DNA from: Neglectibacter sp. X58
GTDB lineage: Bacteria; Bacillota; Clostridia; Oscillospirales; Acutalibacteraceae
Assembly (NCBI RefSeq): GCF_009936035.1
Contig: NZ_QWEO01000008.1
Coordinates: forward strand, 1 to 64,000
Reading direction: 5' to 3'
DNA length: 64,000 nt
A program made the position numbers and the translations under genes. Below, piece after piece: positions 1-6,124 of the stretch; the first letter of the stretch is position 1; every line of letters starts with the position of its first letter. Under the pieces are notes generated by a model. The model made no database searches. It was not told the DNA's origin and worked only from the letters and a program-made list of their open reading frames with translations.

Positions 1-73
1 TTTTTCCCATTTGTCAAGCCTTTTTTATGCTTTTTTCTTATTTTGCTCTTTTATACCTTTAACTTAATGACAT

Positions 74-82
74 TGGTATACT
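74..82 (+). promoter_or_regulatory. Extended -10 promoter before the DUF2975 gene
   Basis: The sequence TGGTATACT fits an extended -10 element (TGn plus TATACT). No good -35 box is visible 17 bases upstream, which is usual for extended -10 promoters. It lies about 30 bases before the first gene. Confidence 0.45.
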
Positions 83-113
83 AGTGGCATAATCCATTTG
101 GGAGGTGCCCTGT

Positions 114-692
114 ATGACATTCTTTGACACACATGAAAAAAGGGTTACGAAAATCGCCGCCATCCTTTCCAAGATATTGGAAATCGCCTACTTTGCCGCC
201 ATGATATGCGTAGTGGTAATGCTGGTGCTGGTGCTGGTGGACCCCGCGCTGCCGGGCCGGCTTGGGCCTTTGGAGGAGCTTTCCTCCCGGGGCTTCTCCA
301 TTATCATTGCCGACAGCCAGGGGAAACTGTTGCCCGGCGCGCTGCCTGTGTTCTTTATCGAAGCGGCCCTGTCATTAGGCCTGATGTCTATGGTGTTCCG
401 CAATGTAAACCTCATTTTGCGCACCTCCCAGGGGCAGACCAAGTTTTCAAAAGGGGCCACGCCCTTCCAGAAGGACAATGTGCGGATGCTGCGGGAAATC
501 GGCCTGTTCTTTATAGGGATCACAGTGGTGCAGATAGCGCTTTGCGGCATAGCCGTCCTGGTGCTGGGGCCGGAAAACGCGGAGGTCAGCGCGGGGGCCA
601 GCGATCTCATCACAGGCATCCTCATGCTGTGCCTGTCAGAGTGCTTTGCAGCGGGGGCCAGGATGCAGCAGGACGTGGACGGCCTGGTGTAA
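114..692 (+). CDS. DUF2975-family membrane protein
   Basis: This is a 192-residue integral membrane protein of unknown function that resembles the DUF2975 family. Four hydrophobic stretches are visible, near residues 22-42, 75-95, 125-148 and 160-178 (rough positions). The ATG at 114 is preferred because the upstream in-frame GTG at 105 is itself part of the Shine-Dalgarno sequence GGGAGGTG. The next gene, an XRE regulator of the YozG type, follows after 10 bases. DUF2975 proteins are commonly paired with such a regulator, which supports the family call. The biological role is not known; the pairing suggests the regulator controls the membrane protein or senses through it. Confidence 0.75.
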   Translation: MTFFDTHEKRVTKIAAILSKILEIAYFAAMICVVVMLVLVLVDPALPGRLGPLEELSSRGFSIIIADSQGKLLPGALPVFFIEAALSLGLMSMVFRNVNLILRTSQGQTKFSKGATPFQKDNVRMLREIGLFFIGITVVQIALCGIAVLVLGPENAEVSAGASDLITGILMLCLSECFAAGARMQQDVDGLV

Positions 693-702
693 AGGAGGGC
701 GT

Positions 703-915
703 ATGGGGAAAATCGTGCTGAGCCTGGACAGACTGATGGCAGAGCGAAAGGTGTCGCTGAACCAGTTGGCAGAGCAGGTGGGCATCACCAACGTAAACCT
801 GTCGAAAATCAAGAACAACCACGTCACCGCCCTGCGGTTCTCCACCCTGGCAGCCCTGTGCGAGGCGCTGGACTGCCAGCCGGGGGATATCCTCTCCTAC
901 AGCCAGGAGGAGTAA
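703..915 (+). CDS. Small XRE-family (YozG-like) helix-turn-helix regulator
   Basis: This 70-residue protein is almost entirely one Cro/CI-type helix-turn-helix domain. The HTH reads LNQLAEQVGITNVNLSKIKN, followed by the usual FSTLAALCEALDCQPGDIL helical tail of this subfamily. The start is the ATG at 703, directly behind the ribosome site AAAGGAGGG; longer in-frame readings lack a ribosome site and run into the preceding gene. It is almost certainly co-transcribed with the DUF2975 gene 10 bases upstream. It likely autoregulates this two-gene operon, but no operator could be identified. Confidence 0.85.
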   Translation: MGKIVLSLDRLMAERKVSLNQLAEQVGITNVNLSKIKNNHVTALRFSTLAALCEALDCQPGDILSYSQEE

Positions 916-978
916 AGGAATATAGGTAACGCGGTTCAAAAGCGCGTTTACTATATAACTAAATAACTAATAATATAG

Positions 979-1016
979 AAAAGGGATCGCGCACAGCAGC
1001 GCGATCCCTTTTCTGC
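979..1016. terminator. Bidirectional intrinsic terminator
   Basis: A perfect 14-bp inverted repeat (AAAAGGGATCGCGC and its complement) encloses a 6-base loop. It is flanked by A-runs on one side and T-runs on the other, so it can end transcription from both the XRE gene and the opposing ABC-F gene. Confidence 0.85.
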
Positions 1017-1034
1017 CTCCACAGCTTCCCGGCG

Positions 1035-2579
1035 CTACAGGCTTTCCCTGCCATATTCCGAAAGCCCCTGCCCTGCCAGCTCCAAAACCCGCCCGCAGGA
1101 TTCCCGGATATACTTCCTGTCGTGGGAAATGCTGATAACAGCCCCGGGAAAATCCCCCAGCAGGCCCCGGATCACCGGGCCGGAAAGGGGGCTGAAATTC
1201 CGGGTAGGCTCATCCAGCACCAGCACGTTTGCCCCGTCCAGGATCATCTTGAGGAAGAAAAGCTTGGCCCTCTGCCCCCCGGAAAGCTCGCCCACCGGAT
1301 GCGCGAATTCCTCCGGGGTATATTTCATGCTGCCCAGATAGGTTTTAATCCGGGTGTGCTCTTCCTTTTCCCCGGTTTTTGCCAGAAACTCCACCGGGGT
1401 CTGGGCTGGGTTCAGCAGTTCATTATAGTCCTGGGGCATGTAGGCAGCCTTTATGTCCTCCCGCCCCAGCAGTTCCCGGGCGATTTCCCGCAGCAGGGTG
1501 GTTTTCCCGGCGCCGTTTTTCCCGATAATGCAGATGTGCTCCGGCCCCCGGACAAACAGGCGCAGGTTTTCCGCCAGCACCCGGCCCCCGGCCTCCAGCC
1601 GGGGCAGGGAGAAGTCCAGGACGGTTTTCCCGGCAGGCAGGCTGATGTCCTCTCCAAAGCCCGCCAGAATGGCCTCCTCTGTGTCGGGCAGCTCGGTCAT
1701 GTCCTCCCTCTCCCGCTCATAACGCTTTTCCAGGGATTTTACGGCTTTCATCTTCTTTTTCAGCAGCCGCCCGCTATGGGGATCCTGCCGGGAAACGGCG
1801 TTCTGTTGGTGCTCCACCTTCTGGTAAAGCTGGCGGAAACGCTCCTGCTGCTTTTTCTCCTCCTGCCGTTCCTTCCTGGCAAGCTGCTCCTGCTTCTGGA
1901 AGCAGTGAAGCCGCTCGCTTACATACTGGGCATACCCCATGCGGGCCACAGTATGCCGGGGCAGGGTTTTGCGCCGAAGCTGCTCCATGTGGAGCACCAC
2001 GTTGGCTGTGGCCTCCAGCAGGGTTTCGTCGTGGGAAATATACACCACCGGCTGGGGGCAGTCCCGGATAAATTCCTCCAGCCAGCGCAGGGTGTCCAGA
2101 TCCAAATCATTGGAAGGCTCATCCAGCAGGTAGCAGTCCGGCCTTTCCAGGGAGAGCAGGGCCATGCGCAGCTTCACCTTCTCCCCGCCGGAAAGGGTGC
2201 CCATAAGCTGATCGCTGTAAAAGGTTTCCGCCGGGATCCCCAGCTTTGCCCCCAGGGAGGCCAGCTCTTTGGGGCTTGCCTCTGAAAAGCCCCCGCTTTC
2301 CAGGCACTTTTCATAGATGGTTTTCCCCTTGTCCGCCTCCGGCAGCTCCTGGCTGAGGTATCCCATCAGCATCCCGTCCTTCTGAATGCGCCCTTCCCAT
2401 TGGGCATAGCCCTCCGCCAGGCTTTCGTCATAGAGAAGCTTCAGCAGGGTGGATTTCCCGTTCCCTTCCTCGCCCACCACAGCCACCTTGTCTCCAGGCC
2501 GCAGGGTAAAGGTCAGGCCCTCCACCAGGGTGCGCAGATCTTTTTTCATGGTTATTTTCAGGTTTTGTATTTGCAGCAT
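1035..2579 (-). CDS. ABC-F family ribosome-protection ATPase
   Basis: This 514-residue soluble protein carries two ABC ATPase domains in tandem and no membrane segment, as expected for ABC-F proteins that act on the ribosome. Domain 1 has Walker A GEEGNGKST (near residues 36-44), LSGGE and LLDEPSNDLD. A charged, coiled linker near 230-320 forms the interdomain arm. Domain 2 has GKNGAGKTT, LSGGQ and VLDEPTRNFSPLS. The DEPTRNFSPLS form is typical, from memory, of clostridial resistance-type ABC-F proteins such as CplR, Lsa and Vga relatives, which protect against pleuromutilins, lincosamides and streptogramin A. The start at 2579 follows AAAGGAGGG; the frame stays open upstream only by reading through the leader. 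The drug spectrum is inference. Confidence 0.85.
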   Translation of the reverse strand: MLQIQNLKITMKKDLRTLVEGLTFTLRPGDKVAVVGEEGNGKSTLLKLLYDESLAEGYAQWEGRIQKDGMLMGYLSQELPEADKGKTIYEKCLESGGFSEASPKELASLGAKLGIPAETFYSDQLMGTLSGGEKVKLRMALLSLERPDCYLLDEPSNDLDLDTLRWLEEFIRDCPQPVVYISHDETLLEATANVVLHMEQLRRKTLPRHTVARMGYAQYVSERLHCFQKQEQLARKERQEEKKQQERFRQLYQKVEHQQNAVSRQDPHSGRLLKKKMKAVKSLEKRYEREREDMTELPDTEEAILAGFGEDISLPAGKTVLDFSLPRLEAGGRVLAENLRLFVRGPEHICIIGKNGAGKTTLLREIARELLGREDIKAAYMPQDYNELLNPAQTPVEFLAKTGEKEEHTRIKTYLGSMKYTPEEFAHPVGELSGGQRAKLFFLKMILDGANVLVLDEPTRNFSPLSGPVIRGLLGDFPGAVISISHDRKYIRESCGRVLELAGQGLSEYGRESL

Positions 2580-2602
2580 AGGGCAGTCCCTCCTTTTTTC
2601 GC

Positions 2603-2640
2603 ACAAAAAGGCCCGTCTCCAGCATTGCCGGAAACAGGCC
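2603..2640 (-). terminator. Leader attenuator before the ABC-F gene
   Basis: On the minus strand GGCCTGTTTCC pairs with GGAGACGGGCC (11 bp, with G-U pairs) around the loop GGCAATGCT-like spacer, followed at once by TTTTTG. It lies between the promoter and the ABC-F ribosome site, so transcripts would end before the gene unless the hairpin is prevented from forming. Confidence 0.75.
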
Positions 2641-2692
2641 GCATACGCAAAAAGACAGAGACGCCCCCAGACAGGGTTTCTCCCTTTCACAG

Positions 2693-2785
2693 TCAAAAAA
2701 GAATGCGTATAAGACCCAGCCGGCAACAAAAACAGGCCCGGGGAAAGCAATGCCTTCCTCCCAGACGTTTTATCACCTTTTTCAT
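2693..2785 (-). CDS. Putative regulatory leader peptide of the ABC-F gene
   Basis: A 30-codon open frame starts at the ATG at 2785 and ends with TGA at 2693, inside the roughly 250-base leader of the ABC-F gene. The peptide begins MKKVIKRLGGRHCF and is rich in Arg and Cys. Its ribosome site is weak (AAGG, 4-5 bases before the ATG). Leader peptides on which antibiotic-stalled ribosomes alter RNA folding are established for resistance ABC-F genes such as vmlR. The position between a consensus promoter and a terminator hairpin fits that role. Expression of the peptide is inference. Confidence 0.5.
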   Translation of the reverse strand: MKKVIKRLGGRHCFPRACFCCRLGLIRILF

Positions 2786-2833
2786 GGCCTTATACTAACA
2801 TTCTTTCACTCCCAACTATTCAAAACTGACGCT

Positions 2834-2862
2834 ATTATACCCACCCGCCGCTGTTTTGTCAA
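2834..2862 (-). promoter_or_regulatory. Consensus sigma-A promoter for the ABC-F gene
   Basis: On the minus strand TTGACA (2862-2857) and TATAAT (2839-2834) are separated by exactly 17 bases, a perfect match to the housekeeping consensus. Transcription would begin near 2827, giving a leader of about 250 bases. Confidence 0.9.
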
Positions 2863-2899
2863 GCCTTTGCCTATAGAAAAGTTGAAAAGGCCTCGTTTA

Positions 2900-2948
2900 A
2901 GAAGCTGTACCGATAGGATTGGTGCAGGAGCCTATTGGTACAGCTTCT
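2900..2948. repeat. 18-bp inverted repeat, AGAAGCTGTACC family
   Basis: AGAAGCTGTACCGATAGG and CCTATTGGTACAGCTTCT form a 17-of-18 matched stem around a 13-base loop. Its right end overlaps the stop codon of the XRE gene at 2947. There is no T-run, so a classical terminator is doubtful. The same core recurs at 16681 and 52934. Confidence 0.75.
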
Positions 2949-3282
2949 AAAGTTCCTGCTCCCGGGCCATGTCCAGCAGCCCCTGCATATAGGCGGATAC
3001 AAGTTCAACCTGTCTTTTCGTCAGCTTGGAGAGCCGGGCGATTAACTGGGACATGCTGCTGTCCTCGCAGGCCTGGGTGGGATTGCGCACGTCCGACAGG
3101 CCCATAATATAGTCAATGCTGGCATTAAACAGGGTGGACATTCTGGAAAGCTGCAAAAAGCTGGGATAATGCTTCTGGTTTTCATAGGCGCTCACAGTTT
3201 CCTGGGATACCTCCAGTTCAATGCTCAGCCTCACCTGGGTCATGCGCAGCTCTTCCCGCAATTGCCGGATACGATTCTGCAT
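2947..3282 (-). CDS. XRE-family transcriptional regulator
   Basis: This 111-residue DNA-binding protein has an N-terminal Cro/CI helix-turn-helix, residues about 5-60, with the core MTQVRLSIELEVSQETVSAYE. The C-terminal half is helical and probably dimerises. The start at 3282 follows GGTGAGGTG. It is transcribed away from a SAM methyltransferase gene at 3434. The 150-base gap between them holds inverted repeats that look like operators, so the regulator probably controls itself and the methyltransferase. Function beyond this is unknown. Confidence 0.85.
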   Translation of the reverse strand: MQNRIRQLREELRMTQVRLSIELEVSQETVSAYENQKHYPSFLQLSRMSTLFNASIDYIMGLSDVRNPTQACEDSSMSQLIARLSKLTKRQVELVSAYMQGLLDMAREQEL

Positions 3283-3303
3283 GGGATCACCTCACCAAAA
3301 GGA

Positions 3304-3364
3304 TACAGGTTATACTTGTATTTTTCAGAGTTTTATGCTATACTCTGTACCAGTTTAACCTGTA
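3304..3364. promoter_or_regulatory. Putative operator pair in the XRE/methyltransferase gap
   Basis: TACAGGTTA at 3304-3312 and its exact complement TAACCTGTA at 3356-3364 flank the plus-strand promoter. A second repeat, CAGAGT at 3326-3331 and ACTCTG at 3342-3347, straddles the -10 box. These are candidate binding sites for the divergent XRE protein. Confidence 0.45.
3316..3344 (+). promoter_or_regulatory. Sigma-A promoter for the methyltransferase gene
   Basis: TTGTAT at 3316-3321 and TATACT at 3339-3344 are spaced by 17 bases. The -10 box lies inside the CAGAGT/ACTCTG inverted repeat. Confidence 0.65.
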
Positions 3365-3433
3365 CTCCCCCTTGCGGTTTTGTCGCCGCAGGCAGTGCGG
3401 GCCATATTTCAGTAAAGCGGAAGGTGATTTTGT

Positions 3434-4051
3434 TTGCGGGATTTATTGGTAAAGTGCAAGCGGTATGGAAAGTTTTTGTGCCAGTTTGCGGTGGAAAAAA
3501 TGCGGGGGCTGGATTTCACCCTGCCCGCCGCCAGCGAGGAAATTCAAAACTCCAGGGAATACAACGGCTACTGCAAAACCCCGGAGAAGCATATGGCGCT
3601 GATACTGCAAAGCCTGCGCGTCCCTTATGCCGAAAGCAGTTTTTTAGATATCGGCTGCGGCAAAGGCGCGGTTTTGCGGGAGGCAAGCAAAGTGCCGTTC
3701 CGCCGGGTGGCAGGCATTGAGCTGGACGGGGAGCTGACGGAAATCGCCCGGCGCAATATGAAAAAGCTGGGTCTGGAACGGGTGGAGTGCATCCAGGGCA
3801 ATGCGGTAACCTTTGAGCGCTATGGGGAATTCAATGTGTTTTTCCTGTTCAATCCCTTCTCCAGCGCGGTGCTGTCGCAGGTTCTTGAAAAAATCCTGCA
3901 AACCCTGGAGGATTCCCCCCGGGAAATCTATATCATTTACCACCATCCCGTACACCACCATCTGCTGGATGTGCCGGGCCTGCACCGGGAGAGCGTCTTA
4001 TATGACCGCCTGAAAAATTACGAAACATATATTTATACCAACAGAACATAA
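3434..4051 (+). CDS. Class I SAM-dependent methyltransferase
   Basis: This 205-residue protein has a Rossmann-type methyltransferase fold. Motif I is FLDIGCGKGAVLREA (near residues 69-83), the acidic end of beta-2 is GIELDGEL (near 94-101), and motif II-like QGNAVTF follows. The post-I region FNVFFLFNPFS replaces the usual NPP-type motif, so the substrate cannot be inferred. It starts with TTG at 3434, six bases after the ribosome site AAGGTGA. It stands alone between a promoter and a strong terminator and is divergent from an XRE regulator. A small-molecule or protein substrate is equally possible. Confidence 0.75.
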   Translation: MRDLLVKCKRYGKFLCQFAVEKMRGLDFTLPAASEEIQNSREYNGYCKTPEKHMALILQSLRVPYAESSFLDIGCGKGAVLREASKVPFRRVAGIELDGELTEIARRNMKKLGLERVECIQGNAVTFERYGEFNVFFLFNPFSSAVLSQVLEKILQTLEDSPREIYIIYHHPVHHHLLDVPGLHRESVLYDRLKNYETYIYTNRT

Positions 4052-4078
4052 AACGAAGCCCGTTTCAGCAGGGCATAT

Positions 4079-4113
4079 AAAAACCGCAGGCCGTTTAGGC
4101 CTGCGGTTTTTTG
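4079..4113. terminator. Bidirectional intrinsic terminator
   Basis: CCGCAGGCC and GGCCTGCGG pair around the loop GTTTA, with A-runs before and a run of six T after. It separates the methyltransferase gene from the convergent ComFB gene. Confidence 0.85.
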
Positions 4114-4127
4114 CGGCATAAAAGTAT

Positions 4128-4952
4128 TTAGTGCCTGGGATTATCCAGCACCTTTTTGCACGCCCACATGATCTGGGCGATGACGGCGGTGTTATAGCGC
4201 CCTTCATACACAGTCAGCATGGGGGTGGCCTCGTTTTCCCGCACCACCACATATTTTGCGGGAAGGCTGGTGAGGGTGAGGGCCACCACGTCCACCCGGC
4301 AGCGGGGGCAGGTACACAGGCCGAACATTTTCATGTATTTGTCAACCTTTTCCTCCACCAGCTCCTGCATAACGTTCAGGCAGGTAATAGGCCGATCCTC
4401 CTCCGGCACTTCTTCTTTCGCTTCCGCCGCCGGCGCGGGTTCCGGCTCCGGGACAGCTTCAGGCTCCGGCGCGGGTTCCGGCTCCATCTCTGCAACTGGT
4501 TCCGGCTCCGGCTCTGGCGCAGGCATGGGGGCGGGTTCCTGGGCCTGCTCTAAAACAGGCTCCGGTTCCGGTTCTGGCTCCGGAACAGGCTCGGGCTGAG
4601 GCTCCGGCTCGGGGGCGGGGGCGGGGGCCTCCTCCAGGGGCGTGGCGTCTACCGTGGCTTCCGGTTCTACCGCAGGGGCAAAGTCCTGCATGGGGATAAA
4701 ATCCTCCTCGGGCAGGGCTTCCGCAGGGGCTTCCCCCAGCTCGGCGGCTAAATCCTCCTCCAGTGCGTCCCGGATGGTGGCGGCGACAGTTTCATTGTCT
4801 GCAAGCTGGGGGGGGGCGGGAGGCGCGGCAGGAGGGGTGCGTCCGGCAGCCCCTTCCTCCTGGGTGTGGTCTGTTTCGGTGAGCAGGTTGAGCACATGGG
4901 CGGTTTTGCTGCTTTTGCCGCCCCTTCCAGATTTTCCGGTAGCTTTTGGCAT
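4128..4952 (-). CDS. comFB: ComFB-domain protein with Pro/Glu-rich linker
   Basis: The C-terminal ~90 residues of this 274-residue protein match the ComFB family: [12 protein letters not shown], then a cysteine set CTCPRCR, then [17 protein letters not shown]. The N-terminus is basic. Residues about 95-180 are a low-complexity PEPEPEP tract, probably disordered. Bacillus ComFB is encoded in the comF operon but has no proven essential competence role; cyanobacterial ComFB proteins are reported to bind cyclic dinucleotides. The start at 4952 lies 10 bases after AAAGGAA. The gene follows parA on the same strand after a 123-base gap, so the two may be co-transcribed. A sensory link between second messengers and motility is only inference. 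Confidence 0.75.
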   Translation of the reverse strand: MPKATGKSGRGGKSSKTAHVLNLLTETDHTQEEGAAGRTPPAAPPAPPQLADNETVAATIRDALEEDLAAELGEAPAEALPEEDFIPMQDFAPAVEPEATVDATPLEEAPAPAPEPEPQPEPVPEPEPEPEPVLEQAQEPAPMPAPEPEPEPVAEMEPEPAPEPEAVPEPEPAPAAEAKEEVPEEDRPITCLNVMQELVEEKVDKYMKMFGLCTCPRCRVDVVALTLTSLPAKYVVVRENEATPMLTVYEGRYNTAVIAQIMWACKKVLDNPRH

Positions 4953-5075
4953 GGTGTCACGTTCCTTTCTTTCAAAAATGGCGGATCATGAAATGGGAAA
5001 AGATTCCCCTATGATTACATTTCATATAATATATGGTATGCCTGCCCTCCAGCGGGGCCGTCCGGCGCCGGCGGC

Positions 5076-5867
5076 TCACCGCCGGGGGGGCCAGGGTCGG
5101 GGGTTGCCCATCAGCTCGTCCAGCAGGTTCTGGAAGTCCAAGGCGGGGTTGGAGTTGGGCGCATAGCTTAAAACGCTTTCGCCATGGGCCGGGGCCTCCG
5201 CCACAGTGACGCTGGTGCGGATTTTCGTCTCAAACACCTTGGTGTCCAGGCGGCGGGCAATTTCCGCGGAAAGCTCCAGCACCTCCCGGTTCAGGGTCAG
5301 GCGCATGTTATACTTGTTCAGCAGGATGCCCAGCACCCGCAGGTTCGGGTTATAGTATTTGCGCACCGTGTTGATGGTATCCAGAATCTGGGAGATGCCC
5401 AAAAGGCTTAAAATTTCCGGGGCCATCGGGATAATAAGGGCGTCGGAAGCCACATAGGCATTTACGGTGAGGACATTCAGGGCCGGGGGCGTGTCGATAA
5501 TAATGTGGTCATAGAGGTGGGCAATTTTTTGCAGCTCGTTTTTCAGCATATACTCCCGCCCCGGGGAATTGAATTCCAGCTCGGCAGTGGAGAGCAGGAT
5601 GTTGGAAGGCAGGATATCCCCCAAATCCGTGGGCACAATGGCCTGTTCCACAGAGGCGGTGCCCTTAAACACATCGTATACGGTGGTGCTGTTTTCAATG
5701 TCCAGCCCGGCGGAAAAGCCCAAGCTGCCCTGGGGGTCAAGATCCACCCCCAGCACCCGGCGGCCCCGCATGTGCAGGGCGTTAATGAGGGAGAGGGAGG
5801 TGGTGGTCTTGCCCACGCCGCCCTTCTGGTTGGTTACGGTAATAAATTTCTCCATAGGAATCGCCAT
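5076..5867 (-). CDS. parA: ParA/Soj-like ATPase without a ParB partner
   Basis: This 263-residue P-loop ATPase has the deviant Walker A KGGVGKTT (residues 15-22), Walker A' DLDPQGSLG and Walker B IIIDTPPAL, and the Soj-type tail. Such ATPases oscillate on the nucleoid or membrane to position cargo. No parB or parS is visible, and it is not a FlhG/MinD by sequence. It is divergent from fliD, which hints at positioning flagella or chemosensory arrays, but that is inference. The start is uncertain: ATG at 5867 or ATG at 5855 in the same frame. The nearest Shine-Dalgarno (AAAGGAAC) is about 55 bases further up, separated by a hairpin shared with the fliS leader. The frame stays open to 6125, but that part overlaps the fliD promoter region. 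Confidence 0.85.
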   Translation of the reverse strand: MAIPMEKFITVTNQKGGVGKTTTSLSLINALHMRGRRVLGVDLDPQGSLGFSAGLDIENSTTVYDVFKGTASVEQAIVPTDLGDILPSNILLSTAELEFNSPGREYMLKNELQKIAHLYDHIIIDTPPALNVLTVNAYVASDALIIPMAPEILSLLGISQILDTINTVRKYYNPNLRVLGILLNKYNMRLTLNREVLELSAEIARRLDTKVFETKIRTSVTVAEAPAHGESVLSYAPNSNPALDFQNLLDELMGNPRPWPPRR

Positions 5868-5934
5868 GCGATACAGGATGCGCGCAAAAGCTAAGAAAAC
5901 GCCGTCCTTTGCGCCCGGTATCGTTCCTTTCTTT
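5853..5934 (-). other. Structured leader element, parA copy
   Basis: Read on the minus strand, AAGAAAGGAACGATACCGGG is followed by a hairpin and then ATCCTGTATCGCATGGCGAT and the start codon. Stem 1 pairs GATAC with GTATC; stem 2 pairs GCGCAAAG with TTTTGCGC. The same arrangement precedes fliS at 9174-9255, with matching changes in stem 2. If the hairpin forms, the ribosome site is brought to within about six bases of the ATG at 5867. Confidence 0.55.
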
Positions 5935-6124
5935 AATATTAAAACCTCTATGTCAAAGCAAAATTTGCTGAAAGCCCTTATCTTTCTATTTGTATTGTCG
6001 ATATAAATAGGGAAAGAGTTAAGTGTCTCTGCGGCTTTTTTTACATTTGCCGCCCGCTGGGCGCGTTTATTTGAAAGGCCGCTTTCTTCCAAAGCTATTA
6101 TATCATAAAAGGAGTTGAGAATCA

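Noticed and set aside
2580-2750. N-terminal extension of the ABC-F protein
   Set aside because: The frame runs through the terminator hairpin and begins with a TTG without ribosome site. The ATG at 2579 has AAAGGAGGG.
6000-6124. Sigma-28 promoter before fliD
   Set aside because: No TAAA-N15-CCGATA-like pair was found here or before fliS or the chemoreceptor. Sigma-A-like fragments are weak, so no promoter is called.
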